64,000 bases of DNA from Ruthenibacterium sp. (GTDB lineage: Bacteria; Bacillota; Clostridia; Oscillospirales; Ruminococcaceae): the NCBI GenBank assembly GCA_020025255.1, contig JAHHSK010000001.1:1-64000 (forward strand), given 5' to 3'. Position 1 is the first letter of the stretch, and each line of letters begins with the position of its first letter. This document shows, in pieces, positions 44,346 to 54,310 of this stretch. The notes under the pieces were generated by a model that did no database searches, had not been told where the DNA came from, and worked only from the letters and a program-made list of their open reading frames with translations. The position numbers were made by a program, and so were the translations under genes.

Positions 44346-46769
44346 CTATTGCAGTCTGCCTGCTGTGCGTTTCTTTTTTCGGTAAAGTACGGAACCTGCA
44401 TAAGCAGCCCACACGAATACAGCGCACAGCGTAATGTTCTTTGAGGCTGCAAAGCCCGGTGTCTCATAAGAAAAAACGATCGTATTTTCACCCGCCGGAC
44501 ACAGCACCGCGCTCAATCCACCATTCACACGCTCGATTTCCACAGGCTTACCGTTTACCTGCGCGGTAAAGCCTTCATCGAACGGCACGGAGAAAAACAC
44601 AAGGTTTTCGCGCGGGAGCGTGATCTTCGCTGTGAAACCGGTTCCATCCGCTTCAAAGCTGTGCGCCGCTGTGCTGCGCCGCTCGTTTGCATCCTGCACA
44701 TACCGCTCATAACCAACGTTCAAATCGGATGTCTGCATCGGTTCCATAAGATGCCCATATTGTTCGATCTGCTGCTGTGTCAGCGCCATGGCGCGCATCA
44801 GAAGCTGCGAACGCGCTTCTTCCGGGCGTCCCATAAGCGTAAGGGGCGCCGGTGTTTCTGCCGCCGCATCCGTGCTGTGTCCGGTCGGTATGGTATCCTC
44901 TTGCGTCTGTTCCTCTTCCAGCAGGATATATTTCTCGTACGTAAAGCCCATGGGCACATAGTTTTCATTGCGAAAATATGTTATCGCGCCATCGGTATGA
45001 TCCAGCGTGTAGCCGTATTCGCCCCATTTTTCAGCAAATTCTCCGGCCTTATCCGGTTCGACTGCAATATATTCCACGCTCAAAAGGCCGCGCAGTGCAT
45101 AAAGCTTCTGTTCCGGCTTGGAGGATACATCGCGCTTCACCCCGACGCGCGGATAAAAATCCATGATCGAAGGCGTAACAACGCTGTTGAAGAAATGGAT
45201 ACACGGTCTTTGCGCCCAAAGTCCCAGATTATCCTGTGTCTCATATGTGTCGATCCGGTAGAAATGATCCTCCGGCAGTTCGATGTGGCGGGCTGCTTCA
45301 TAGCACTGGCTGCGGTAATTTGCATCCCTTTCCCACTGTGGGAATTTCCCAAGCGAGATATGCACTACGGAATAGAATACCGAAAAACCAAGGATCGCTG
45401 CCAGCACAGCGCGCGTGAAGTTCGGTCTGCGGTAGCACTGGTATAGGATCGAAATAAAAATCAGCAGCCCCAGCACAGCCGTAAGATATGTCAGCCAAAA
45501 CTGTGCCTGATTCTGCACAACGCCAAAAGTCCATGTATCTTCGTTTTTTTCGGGCACCAGCGCAAATACCGCAAATAAAAGCGTAATGACCATAACCGGA
45601 CGCAATCCGGTCATCAGGTCGATTTCCTCATCCTGAAGCGCGCACATCGTAGCCGCGCACATAATCAGGACCGGCATATAATACCACCGCGCATAATAGC
45701 TGGAATTGAGCGCATAAAACGACGAGTTGAGCACCGGCACAAGCGCCATGATAAGGCACGCCCACAAAAGCTTTGTGAATCCGCTTTTCTGCCGGGTTTT
45801 CATATACGCCCATACGCCCGCACAGCTGACAATCGGCAGATATGCCGTCATGCTGGTGTGCTTGATTACCGCATCTTTGAAAATGTTGGGCAAATAAGTT
45901 GGATCCGGCGGCAGGAACAGCGAAGAAAGGATCGCAAAATACTGCTGCACCCGCCCATACAGCAAAAAGCCAAATCCGCTGGAAAGATCGATCGTGCGCG
46001 GATTATCGGCAAGGCACAGCACGGCAGGCCACAAAAGCAGGCATCCCAGTGCCACGCCAAGCAGCGATTCAAACGCAAGCAGCAGAAAGTTTTTGATGCG
46101 GATTTTATATTCTCCGGCAGCAAGCATAATAAAAAAGTACAAAAACAGGAATACGATCTGCCCTGCAAAGAAGAAATAGTTATTCAGCAGATTGATCGCG
46201 ACCACCAGCGGGAAAATCGCGCGCTGTCCGTCATAGACATAATTATCCAGTGCCCACAGCAAAAACGGGAACAGCGCAACACAATCCACAAAGTGATTAA
46301 AAAACGTATTGTATACCGTAAACCCCGAAAGCGCATACAGACAGGCGCCGATCACGGCATAATTGCGCGATTTTGCATACCGCGCCAGATACGCATAGGC
46401 TCCCAGCCCTGCGACGCCGAATTTCAGCATAAACATCGGCACCATGGAAAACGGAACCCACGCCTGCGGCAAAAGCACGGTAAGCCAAAAGAAAGGCGAA
46501 CCCAGCAGATAGAAGGAGTACCCGTTCACCACAGACGTCCCGAGATCCGTTTCCCAGCTCCACTGCCCCGCACTGTTTTTCACAAATCCATTCATATATG
46601 TGTAAAATGGAATCTGCTGACTGTTAAAATCACCGCAATACTGAAAAAGTCCTCGATCTACGATCAAAAAGGGAAGAAAAATAAAGAAGGCCGTTGCCGC
46701 ACAAATCAGAAAGGACAGCGCATATCCATTCATCTGTTTGCGGCTGCCGCATTGGGCAAATCGGTTCAT
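44346..46769 (-). CDS. YfhO family integral membrane protein
   Basis: The 807-residue protein has about 13 membrane helices (residues 15-500) in a GT-C-like arrangement, then a large extracytoplasmic part (about 500-775) and one last helix near 785. Landmarks are FNSQQIPFYTYMNGFVKNSAGQ and GVVNGYSFYLLGSPFFWLT near the N-terminus. YfhO proteins are linked to glycosylation of lipoteichoic acid or other surface polymers using lipid-linked sugars. The RGD-free soluble part ends with a FSVPFDEGFTAQVNGKPVE segment. It heads a probable yfhO-tex-MATE unit. Confidence 0.9.
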   Translation of the reverse strand: MNRFAQCGSRKQMNGYALSFLICAATAFFIFLPFLIVDRGLFQYCGDFNSQQIPFYTYMNGFVKNSAGQWSWETDLGTSVVNGYSFYLLGSPFFWLTVLLPQAWVPFSMVPMFMLKFGVAGLGAYAYLARYAKSRNYAVIGACLYALSGFTVYNTFFNHFVDCVALFPFLLWALDNYVYDGQRAIFPLVVAINLLNNYFFFAGQIVFLFLYFFIMLAAGEYKIRIKNFLLLAFESLLGVALGCLLLWPAVLCLADNPRTIDLSSGFGFLLYGRVQQYFAILSSLFLPPDPTYLPNIFKDAVIKHTSMTAYLPIVSCAGVWAYMKTRQKSGFTKLLWACLIMALVPVLNSSFYALNSSYYARWYYMPVLIMCAATMCALQDEEIDLMTGLRPVMVITLLFAVFALVPEKNEDTWTFGVVQNQAQFWLTYLTAVLGLLIFISILYQCYRRPNFTRAVLAAILGFSVFYSVVHISLGKFPQWERDANYRSQCYEAARHIELPEDHFYRIDTYETQDNLGLWAQRPCIHFFNSVVTPSIMDFYPRVGVKRDVSSKPEQKLYALRGLLSVEYIAVEPDKAGEFAEKWGEYGYTLDHTDGAITYFRNENYVPMGFTYEKYILLEEEQTQEDTIPTGHSTDAAAETPAPLTLMGRPEEARSQLLMRAMALTQQQIEQYGHLMEPMQTSDLNVGYERYVQDANERRSTAAHSFEADGTGFTAKITLPRENLVFFSVPFDEGFTAQVNGKPVEIERVNGGLSAVLCPAGENTIVFSYETPGFAASKNITLCAVFVWAAYAGSVLYRKKKRTAGRLQ

Positions 46770-46935
46770 GACGTGATCCTCCTGTTATAAATTTTTCGAT
46801 GCCGCTGCTGCATAAAGCAAGGCTCATTGCCAATCGGAATCGCCTTATGGAATGGTGCCTGCTGTACAAAAGGCAATCGTTTTTTCGTTGCTGCTGCAAA
46901 GCCGGATCGTTCCGGTTCGGCACAGCCAAAGCAGT

Positions 46936-47925
46936 TCACTGCCCGCTTTGCAGCTCCCATGCATGTTCTATTACCGCGTCCAGATCCGTGAAATACCTCA
47001 TCCCGCAGCATTCCCTGCGCAGGGATGCCGCCCCGCGCAGCCCGTGCATATACCATGCGGCGTGTCCGCGTGCCTGCTGCATCGCAACCCATTCGCCTTT
47101 TTCCTCGCACATGGAATAGATGTGCTCTTTCAGCACGCGAAAGCGTTCTGCAAGAGTGGGCGGGGCGGGAATCGGCCTGCCTTGCAGCGCGGCGGCGATC
47201 TGTTCAAACAGCCATGGGTTGCCCATAGCTCCGCGCCCGACCGCAACCCCGTCACAGCCGGTATCGGCGATCAGCCTCACTGCATCTTCGGCCGTTACCA
47301 CATCCCCGTTTGCCAGCACGGGAATCGAAACGCCCGCTTTGATCTTTGCGATTTCATCCGTGTGGATGCCCGGATTATACATTTCCTGCCGCGTGCGTCC
47401 ATGCACCGTCAGCATGGCAATGCCGGCATCCTCGCACCGCTTTGCCGTTTGCACCCCCGTCATGGTGTCGTCATCCCAGCCGATCCTCAACTTGACCGTG
47501 ACGGGGATCTGTGCGGGCACGGCATCGCGCACCGCCTGTGCCACTGCGCCGGCAAGCGGCGGGTTCTTCAAAAGCGCACTGCCTGCACCGGAACCCACGA
47601 TTTTCGGCGCGGGACATCCCATGTTGATATCGATAAAATCAAACGGCGTTTTGCTGCGCATTTCGCAGATGATCTGCGCCGCCTGTGCCATAACCTGCGG
47701 CTCTGCACCAAACAGCTGTACGCCGAACGGCGCGCTGCCGCCCCCGCCCGCCATGAGACGCGGGCTTTTTTTATCCCCCATAGTCAGTGCCTTGGCACTG
47801 ACCATTTCGCTGACGGTGCACACCGCACCGTGCTGTGCACAGATACGCCGCATGGTCGCATCCGTAGCCCCCGCCATAGGCGCAAGTGCCGCCCCTGTGC
47901 AAAGTTTCAAATTTCCAATCTGCAT
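46936..47925 (-). CDS. dusB: tRNA-dihydrouridine synthase (DusB-like)
   Basis: The 329-residue flavoenzyme reduces specific uridines in the tRNA D-loop. The FMN barrel opens ALAPMAGATDATMRRICAQ. FDINMGCPAPKIVGSGAGSALL holds the catalytic cysteine. LTVHGRTRQEMY and GVAVGRGAMGNPWLF complete the pattern. I place the start at the ATG at 47925; the frame runs 44 codons further upstream but through the promoter region. It is divergent from polA. The 166 bases between its stop and yfhO hold no gene that I can support. Confidence 0.94.
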   Translation of the reverse strand: MQIGNLKLCTGAALAPMAGATDATMRRICAQHGAVCTVSEMVSAKALTMGDKKSPRLMAGGGGSAPFGVQLFGAEPQVMAQAAQIICEMRSKTPFDFIDINMGCPAPKIVGSGAGSALLKNPPLAGAVAQAVRDAVPAQIPVTVKLRIGWDDDTMTGVQTAKRCEDAGIAMLTVHGRTRQEMYNPGIHTDEIAKIKAGVSIPVLANGDVVTAEDAVRLIADTGCDGVAVGRGAMGNPWLFEQIAAALQGRPIPAPPTLAERFRVLKEHIYSMCEEKGEWVAMQQARGHAAWYMHGLRGAASLRRECCGMRYFTDLDAVIEHAWELQSGQ

Positions 47926-48016
47926 ACAAAACCTGCTTTTCTTTCGGATTCCAACCGGCGGAATATCCCTTTTCAGCCCTTGCGCTGGATCGGTTTCCGC
48001 AGGCGATATTGATAAT

Positions 48017-48049
48017 ATTGTACCATAAACACGAAAAATATGGTATACT
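48017..48049. promoter_or_regulatory. Divergent dusB/polA promoters
   Basis: Plus: extended -10 TGGTATACT (-10 at 48044-48049) for polA, with a weak -35. Minus: TGGTACAAT (-10 at 48017-48022) for dusB, also extended. The -10 elements are 21 bases apart. Confidence 0.5.
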
Positions 48050-48092
48050 AACAGCATACGTTTTATATTCGAATTTACGGAGGAGATCCTTT

Positions 48093-50624
48093 TTGAAACT
48101 GCTAGTACTGGACGGCAACAGCATTGTAAACCGCGCGTTTTACGGCATCAAAGTTCTTACAACGAAAGATGGCCGTTTCACCAATGCCATTGTCGGATTT
48201 ATGAACATCCTCTTAAAACTGGAAAGTGAAGAAAAACCCGATGAGGTCGCTATTGCTTTCGACCTGAAAGCGCCCACCTTCCGCCACAAGATGTACCATG
48301 GCTATAAGGCGCAGCGCAAGGGCATGCCCGAAGAATTGGCAGCGCAGATGCCGATTTTGAAAGAGCTGCTTGGGGATCTTGGCTACCAAATGGTGACATG
48401 CGAAGGCTTTGAGGCCGACGACATCCTCGGCACGCTGTCCGGTGCGTGCGATGCACGCGGCGATGAATGTGTGATCGCTACCGGTGACCGCGATAGTCTG
48501 CAGCTGGTTTCATCCCACACCCGCGTACTGCTCGCAGGCACTAAAATGGGAAAAAGCGTCACTACGCTTATGGACCTGGACGCCGTGCAGGAAAAATACG
48601 GCGTATCCCCGCAAAGCCTGATCGATGTAAAAAGCCTTATGGGCGACCCTTCCGATAATATTCCGGGCGTCGCGGGGATCGGGGAAAAGACGGCGCTTTC
48701 CCTGATCCAGCAATTCGGGACCCTTTCCGGCGTTTACGAAAACATCGATGACGCCCGCATCAAAAAAGGGGTGCGCGAAAAGCTGGTGCGCGATAAAGAA
48801 AACGCGGAAATGAGCCGCATCCTTGCGCAAATCGTCCGCAATGCGCCGATCCAGACTGCGGCCGGCAGTTACCGCAAGCAAGCCCCCGATGCCGATGCCT
48901 GCCGGTGCCTGTTATCGGAATTGGAAATGTTCTCTATTCTGGAAAAGCTTCACTTGCAAGAATCCGCACCCGAACAGCTGGGCTTTTCGGATGTACCGGA
49001 TCTTCCTTCGGTGACGGTACAGCCGCTGGCACAGTGCAGCAAAACGGTGTTCCTCTATGCGGAAAACGATCAGATGCTGGTGGTGCAGGGCCGGGCTGTA
49101 TTTGCAGCACCCATGGATTCCGAAGCGCTGCTTGCACTTTTGTGTGATCCGAGTGTGGAAAAGCGCTGTTTTGATGCAAAGCCGCTGTACCGCATGTGCT
49201 TTGCCCACAATGCCCAAGCGCAGAACATCACATTTGATGCAAAGCTTGCCGCCTATCTGCTCAACCCTGCCGCGTCGGATTATACGGTATCCCGGCTTGC
49301 CGCGGAATACAGCATACACCCCGCTTTTGCGTGTGAATACCCGCAGGCTGCACTCATTGAAGAATTGTGCGGCGTTCTGCGCAGTGAATGCGATCGGAAC
49401 GAAATGGGAAAATTGCTCGATGAGATCGAATTCCCGCTCTGCGAAGTGCTCGCCAGTATGGAGCACACCGGTGTTCTGGTCGACAAAAAAGGCATCGAGG
49501 ATTTCGGCGCAGAGCTGCAAGCCGCCATTCACGAGGAGCTTTCTGCCATTTATGCCGAAGTCGGCTATGAATTCAACGTAAACAGCCCCAAACAGCTCGG
49601 CCACGTTCTGTTTGAAGACTTGGGGCTTCCCGTGCGCAAAAAAACCAAAAGCGGGTATTCCACCAATGCCGAAACGCTGGAAAGCCTGCGCAATTATTCC
49701 CCCGTCATCGGTCATATCCTGCTATACCGCACCTATCAAAAGCTGAATTCCACCTATGTGGAAGGGCTTTTGAAGGTGATTGGCAAGGACAGCCGCATTC
49801 ATTCCACCTTTAACCAGACTGAAACCCGGACAGGGCGCATCTCTTCGGGTGAACCGAATCTGCAAAATATTCCGGTGCGCACGGAACTGGGCAGCCGGTT
49901 CCGCCGCTATTTTATTGCGCCGGAACATGCCACACTGCTGGACGCGGATTACAGTCAGATCGAACTGCGCCTGCTGGCACACATCTCCGGTGATGAAGCC
50001 ATGTGTGAAGCGTTCCGGACCGGTGCGGATATCCACCGCAGCACCGCCGCCAAAATTTATGGGCTTGCGCCGGAGGATGTCACCGCTTCGCTTCGTTCCT
50101 CGGCCAAGGCCGTAAACTTCGGCATTGTTTACGGCATCGGCGCATTCAGCCTTTCCAAAGATCTTGGGGTCAGCGTCAAAGAGGCGGATGCTTTTATCAA
50201 GCACTATTTTGAAAAATTCCCCGGTGTCAAGCAATATCTGGATACAACGGTCGAAGACGGCCGCCGCAACGGCTTTGTCACCACATTGTACGGACGCCGC
50301 CGGATGCTGCCGGAGCTTTCGAGCAGCAATTTCAATGTGCGCAGCCTGGGGGAACGCATGGCAATGAACACCCCGATCCAAGGCACTGCCGCCGATATCA
50401 TCAAGCTTGCTATGGTGCGTGTATACCAGCGTCTGAAAAAGGAAGGCCTGCGCGCAAAACTCGTCCTGCAGGTGCACGATGAACTGATTGTGGAATGCCC
50501 CGAGGACGAAAAGGAAGCCGCCGCCGCGATCTTGGGCGAAGAGATGCAGCACGCTGCCGAGCTTTCCGTTCCGCTGACAGCGGATGTCAACAGCGGCAGC
50601 TCGTGGTATATTGCCAAAGGCTGA
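48093..50624 (+). CDS. polA: DNA polymerase I
   Basis: The enzyme has about 843 residues. The 5'-nuclease domain at 1-290 opens KLLVLDGNSIVNRAFYGI and has FEADDILGT and GDRDSLQLV. The middle domain at about 300-450 has the fold of a 3'-5' exonuclease but lacks its D-x-E motif and later Asp residues, so proofreading is probably absent as in Taq. The polymerase domain at 450-843 has motif A DADYSQIELR from residue 617, motif B RSSAKAVNFGIVYG from 668, and motif C VHDE at 794-797. The start is a TTG preceded by GGAGGAG; no ATG is suitably placed. Confidence 0.97.
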   Translation: MKLLVLDGNSIVNRAFYGIKVLTTKDGRFTNAIVGFMNILLKLESEEKPDEVAIAFDLKAPTFRHKMYHGYKAQRKGMPEELAAQMPILKELLGDLGYQMVTCEGFEADDILGTLSGACDARGDECVIATGDRDSLQLVSSHTRVLLAGTKMGKSVTTLMDLDAVQEKYGVSPQSLIDVKSLMGDPSDNIPGVAGIGEKTALSLIQQFGTLSGVYENIDDARIKKGVREKLVRDKENAEMSRILAQIVRNAPIQTAAGSYRKQAPDADACRCLLSELEMFSILEKLHLQESAPEQLGFSDVPDLPSVTVQPLAQCSKTVFLYAENDQMLVVQGRAVFAAPMDSEALLALLCDPSVEKRCFDAKPLYRMCFAHNAQAQNITFDAKLAAYLLNPAASDYTVSRLAAEYSIHPAFACEYPQAALIEELCGVLRSECDRNEMGKLLDEIEFPLCEVLASMEHTGVLVDKKGIEDFGAELQAAIHEELSAIYAEVGYEFNVNSPKQLGHVLFEDLGLPVRKKTKSGYSTNAETLESLRNYSPVIGHILLYRTYQKLNSTYVEGLLKVIGKDSRIHSTFNQTETRTGRISSGEPNLQNIPVRTELGSRFRRYFIAPEHATLLDADYSQIELRLLAHISGDEAMCEAFRTGADIHRSTAAKIYGLAPEDVTASLRSSAKAVNFGIVYGIGAFSLSKDLGVSVKEADAFIKHYFEKFPGVKQYLDTTVEDGRRNGFVTTLYGRRRMLPELSSSNFNVRSLGERMAMNTPIQGTAADIIKLAMVRVYQRLKKEGLRAKLVLQVHDELIVECPEDEKEAAAAILGEEMQHAAELSVPLTADVNSGSSWYIAKG

Positions 50625-50658
50625 TTTCGGCTTCATTTTCAGAAAGAGGGATTATTCC

Positions 50659-51108
50659 ATGGCTACACATGCATTTTTCTGCCGCCCGATGCGCCCCGAA
50701 GACCTTGCCCCTTGTGCCGCGATCGAAGCCGGTGTGCCGGACGGCTGGAGCGAGCGTGCGATTTCCTGCGAGCTTTCGCAGGAGATCTCACGGCTTTTTG
50801 TCGCACAAACCGAGGAAGGTGCGATTGCCGCTCTTGCGATCTTTCAGCTTGTGTGCGGCGAAGCGAGCCTGTGTGCTGTCAGCACCGCGCCATCCATGCG
50901 CCGCCAGGGCGCAGCCGAGCAGCTTCTTTCTGCTGCGTTTTCCGCGCTTTTCGCACAAGGTGCACAGACGGTCTTTCTGGAAGTGCGCTCGCACAACACT
51001 GCGGCACGCGCACTGTACCGCAAGCTCGGCTTTGAAGAGATCGGTCTGCGGCGCAATTTTTATCAAAACCCCGCCGACGATGCCATTCTGATGAGCAAGC
51101 CGCTTTGA
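50659..51108 (+). CDS. rimI: Ribosomal protein S18 alanine N-acetyltransferase-like GNAT (RimI)
   Basis: The 149-residue GNAT protein has the RimI pattern: CFRPMRPEDL-like start, GWSERAISCELS with the typical W-S segment, the acetyl-CoA loop RRQGAAEQLLSAAF (RRQG-x-A in place of RRQGIG), FLEVRSHNTAARALYRKLGFEEIGLRRNFY, and an end that includes DAILMSK. RimI is often encoded near tsaB and tsaD; tsaD lies 500 bases downstream, which supports the assignment. tsaB is absent here. The start is the ATG at 50659 after AGAGGG. Confidence 0.85.
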   Translation: MATHAFFCRPMRPEDLAPCAAIEAGVPDGWSERAISCELSQEISRLFVAQTEEGAIAALAIFQLVCGEASLCAVSTAPSMRRQGAAEQLLSAAFSALFAQGAQTVFLEVRSHNTAARALYRKLGFEEIGLRRNFYQNPADDAILMSKPL

Positions 51109-51127
51109 CAAAGAAAGGATTTTCCCT

Positions 51128-51580
51128 ATGCTAAAAGTCTTGAAAACACTCGGGATCCTCTATCTCATTCTGGGGGGCTGCCTGCTTTTTGCTCAACTTC
51201 TTGCGTTTTCTGCCCGTCTGGTTCTGTTCCCCATGGGTTTTATCTTTCTTCTCGGCGGCGCGGTTTGTCTGCTTTACCGGGCATATCGAATACGCCGGGC
51301 ACAGCGTCTGAAGGTCGGGGGCGTTTGCATCACAGCCCGCGTCATCCGGTTTTGCCGTGACAGAATGTTCCGTATGAACGGTCGTTATCCGCATTATCTT
51401 TTATGCGAAGCACAGGATCCGTTCGGTGCGGGCATGCGCACATTTCGTTCCGAAAGCATCTGGATCAAGCTGCCGGATCATTTTGCCGTAAATTCCCCGG
51501 TCACGGTTTATATCGATCCTCAGCATCCGCGGCGTTACTATGTAGATCTGCAAGCCGCGCTGCCCTACCCTGTTTCATGA
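51128..51580 (+). CDS. Small two-span membrane protein, DUF3592-like
   Basis: The 150-residue protein has two N-terminal membrane helices (about 5-25 and 32-52) and a soluble domain of about 90 residues. The C-terminal segment VNSPVTVYIDPQHPRRYYVDL resembles the end of DUF3592 proteins, where a beta-domain follows two helices. The function is unknown. It lies 19 bases after rimI and 37 bases before tsaD and so is part of the same operon. Confidence 0.65.
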   Translation: MLKVLKTLGILYLILGGCLLFAQLLAFSARLVLFPMGFIFLLGGAVCLLYRAYRIRRAQRLKVGGVCITARVIRFCRDRMFRMNGRYPHYLLCEAQDPFGAGMRTFRSESIWIKLPDHFAVNSPVTVYIDPQHPRRYYVDLQAALPYPVS

Positions 51581-51617
51581 TTTTCACGTTCGATTTTATC
51601 AGTAAGGAAGGAACCGT

Positions 51618-52673
51618 ATGTATATTTTAGGAATCGAATCCAGCTGTGACGATACCTGTGCAGCCGTTGTGCGCGACGGACGGGTACTTATTTCCAACTG
51701 CATCGCAACCAGCGCAGCCGAACAAAATCTTTACGGTGGTGTTGTACCCGAAATTGCAAGCCGCCGCCATATCGAACATATTTCACAGGTGACGCAACGC
51801 GCCCTGCGCGAAGCCGGTATAACGCTCAACGAAATCGATGCGGTTGCCGCCACCTTTGCACCCGGGCTGATCGGTGCTGTGCTTGTGGGGCTGAATTTTG
51901 CCAAAGGGCTTGCTTTTTCTGCGGAAAAGCCCCTGATTCCGGTACATCATCTGCGCGGACATATCGCTGCATTGTATCTGACGCACCCGGAACTGAAGCC
52001 GCCGTTCCTGTGCCTTGTTGCAAGCGGCGGGCACAGCCACATTGTACAAGTAACCGATTATACCCATTTCCGGGTTCTGGGGCGCACGGTGGATGACGCT
52101 GCCGGTGAAGCCTTTGACAAGGTGGCTCGAACTCTCGGTCTGGGGTACCCCGGCGGGCCTGCTGTCAGCAAAGCCGCCGCCGCGGGGAATCCGCAGGCTT
52201 ACCACCTGCCGACACCGCATGTGGAAGGCGCATATAATGTCAGCTTTTCCGGCCTGAAAACCGCTGTGCTGAACCTTGTCAACAAAGCCAAAATGAAAGG
52301 CGAAAGCATTTGTGTCCCCGATATGGCGGCAAGCTTTGAATTCCGTATTACGGATATCCTTGCCGAAAAGCTGCTGCTGGCGGCAAGCGATACCCAGGCA
52401 AAGCAGATCTGCATTGCAGGCGGCGTTGCCGCCAATCGTTCCCTGCGTGAAATACTGCAAAAAGGTGCGCAAAAGCTGGGCGCAAAGCTGTATCTGCCCG
52501 ATATCAGCCTTTGCGGCGACAATGCCGCCATGATTGCAGCGCAGGGGTATTACGAATATCAATCCGGCAGCATTGCCGATCTTTCGCTCAATGGGCTCGC
52601 AACCCTTGGGATCGATTACACCAGTGCTTGCGGCTCGGATCCCGCTGCGCAGGCACCCCTTTGCGCCCATTAA
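51618..52673 (+). CDS. tsaD: tRNA N6-threonylcarbamoyladenosine transferase subunit TsaD
   Basis: The 351-residue ASKHA-fold protein transfers the threonylcarbamoyl group to A37 of ANN-decoding tRNAs together with TsaB and TsaE. It opens LGIESSCDDTCAAVV. The metal-binding histidines lie in VHHLRGHIAALYL near residue 112, followed by LVASGGHSHIV, DDAAGEAFDKVAR and the C-terminal IAGGVAANRSLRE and CGDNAAMIAAQGYY. Full length. tcdA, which further modifies the same nucleotide, lies 7 kb downstream on the other strand. Confidence 0.97.
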   Translation: MYILGIESSCDDTCAAVVRDGRVLISNCIATSAAEQNLYGGVVPEIASRRHIEHISQVTQRALREAGITLNEIDAVAATFAPGLIGAVLVGLNFAKGLAFSAEKPLIPVHHLRGHIAALYLTHPELKPPFLCLVASGGHSHIVQVTDYTHFRVLGRTVDDAAGEAFDKVARTLGLGYPGGPAVSKAAAAGNPQAYHLPTPHVEGAYNVSFSGLKTAVLNLVNKAKMKGESICVPDMAASFEFRITDILAEKLLLAASDTQAKQICIAGGVAANRSLREILQKGAQKLGAKLYLPDISLCGDNAAMIAAQGYYEYQSGSIADLSLNGLATLGIDYTSACGSDPAAQAPLCAH

Positions 52674-53100
52674 ACTTCCGCATCCGGTTTTGCCGGCTTT
52701 TGCACAAAGCCGGCAAGGAGGGCGCATTCCCTTTTGCCTTTTGCCTTTTTCCTGTTTTGCCGCACACCGCAAACGCACGATCCCCAGCAGGCATTGCACA
52801 AGCTTCCTTCTTGGGATCGAACGAAATAACCCCTTGCAGCACCTGTAAACTCATACCGGTGCCGCAAGGGGCATTTTTATTTCATTCCAATGGGAATCGA
52901 TATGCGATAAACTCCCGCATTCCGAACCTGCTATCCGGCCTTATGTGCGGTGGGGTCTATCCGAAACGGCAGATTTTAGTATACCGCAATCGGATGTGCC
53001 TTCCCTTATGCACCCGTTTGCACATACGGCCTTTCCATTTAGCTCGGCAATGATATTTTGCTTTTTTCAAAGGCTTCGGCTTATGCCGGCAATCCGATTT
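52674..53100. other. Gene-free stretch between convergent genes
   Basis: These 427 bases contain two hairpins: TTGCCGGCTTT/AAAGCCGGCAA at 52690-52716, and the tsaD terminator listed separately. The open frames here lack ribosome binding sites and recognisable products. I see no RNA gene. Confidence 0.6.
52830..52877 (+). terminator. Terminator downstream of tsaD
   Basis: Stem CCCCTTGC-A-GCACC with GGTGC-C-GCAAGGGG (52830-52843 with 52858-52871), followed by CATTTTTAT. Confidence 0.75.
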
Positions 53101-53943
53101 TTACATCAAAAACGAACTTTGTGCATTGCGCAGCTTGGTTTCATACATTCCCGCATAGCTGCCATGCAAAAATTTCAAAAGCCCTTCCTCGTACAGCCTT
53201 TGCCAGCACACCTCTTCGCACCCGGGCAGGATGGGGAAGAACAAAGCCCCCGCCTGCTGCGCAAGCCGTGCATCCCCCAGAGTATCTCCAATCACCAGCA
53301 TATGGCTCGGCAGATAGCCTTCATGAAAAAAGCCTGCCAGCGCATCATACCGATTGCCACCCGGCACCGGTATCACCGCATCCGCATATCCGGCCAGCCC
53401 GCTTTTTTCCCAGATTGCACGAACACACGCCGCCGTTCCGGTACCGACGGCTATTATATCTGCCACGCTGTGTGCCGCTGCAAGGCAGCTTTTTGCAGAG
53501 GGGAAGGGTGTGTATTCTTTGGGCATAAAATTCAATCTGCGGTTTACGTCCCGGCTCCATTCCAAAGCCCGCGCAAGCGCTGGCCCTGCCCCACGCTTCA
53601 CACGGGCGGCAAGTGCGCCATGCGTCAGTTCGCTTCCGCTTTCGACCCACGCGCAGATCTCATCAAACCCCGGCACAAAAATCTGCTTTTCCATTGCCAT
53701 ACGGCATACATGTACTAAAATACGAAAGCGGTTTTCCCCGCGCATGCAGCTTTCCACAGAAGCCTGCATCCACAGCTTTGCCATTACGGTACGGTCGGCT
53801 TCCAGCTCAAACACTTCAATCAAAGCCGGGCAAAATGCCTGCTCCTGCTGAAGGCGCAATGTATCCAGCACTGTGCCTTCGATATCGACGCACAGCAGAA
53901 ATTCCCTCTTGCGAACAAATTCTTCACCGCTTGCCATCTGCAT
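53101..53943 (-). CDS. HAD superfamily hydrolase
   Basis: The 280-residue protein has motif I FLLCVDIEGTVLDTL near residue 17 (D-I-E-G-T in place of D-x-D-G-T), a large helical C1 cap at about 30-150, IIAVGTGTA as motif II, and IPVPGGNRYDALAGF with the lysine site unclear. Motif IV is MLVIGDTLGDARLAQQAG. The replacement of the second Asp by Glu in motif I may affect activity or specificity. It is a single gene with a clear promoter. The substrate is unknown. Confidence 0.75.
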   Translation of the reverse strand: MQMASGEEFVRKREFLLCVDIEGTVLDTLRLQQEQAFCPALIEVFELEADRTVMAKLWMQASVESCMRGENRFRILVHVCRMAMEKQIFVPGFDEICAWVESGSELTHGALAARVKRGAGPALARALEWSRDVNRRLNFMPKEYTPFPSAKSCLAAAHSVADIIAVGTGTAACVRAIWEKSGLAGYADAVIPVPGGNRYDALAGFFHEGYLPSHMLVIGDTLGDARLAQQAGALFFPILPGCEEVCWQRLYEEGLLKFLHGSYAGMYETKLRNAQSSFLM

Positions 53944-54310
53944 TTCAACCGCTCCGTTTCCTGCAAATTGTTATAGTTCTATAATACATGCACTTTACAC
54001 AAAAAATCAAGTCTTTCGTCACATTTTTTGTGTATATGCTTTTAATTTTGTTCACAAATGGATTTCATCCAAACGTTTGCCGACGCAACCGTGCAGCACA
54101 AGCCTTGCTTTGGCATCGCCCGATGCTGCGGTTTTCATGGGGCCCGAGCCTATTTTTTCTTTTTTCGTGTCATTCCGTGCGATTTCTTATCAAAAATTTT
54201 CGATTTCTTCATATTTTCGTACAGAATTGTGGTAAAATAATGATACGTTCATTGTATCACAGCAGGGTGCGCACTTTCCTTGCATCCTGCCAAAAGCAAA
54301 GGATGATCTT
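53944..54310. other. Divergent intergenic region, 53.9-54.3 kb
   Basis: This gap of 367 bases holds the minus promoter for the HAD gene and, on plus, an extended -10 TGGTAAAAT (54233-54238) ahead of the nnrD-like gene. Nothing else is recognisable. Confidence 0.6.
53981..54010 (-). promoter_or_regulatory. Promoter of the HAD hydrolase gene
   Basis: On minus, TTGATT (54005-54010) and TATTAT (53981-53986) are 18 bases apart, 38 bases upstream of the start codon. Confidence 0.6.

Noticed and set aside
52588..53053. Several open frames between tsaD and the HAD gene
   Set aside because: No ribosome binding sites and no family resemblance; they overlap terminator hairpins.
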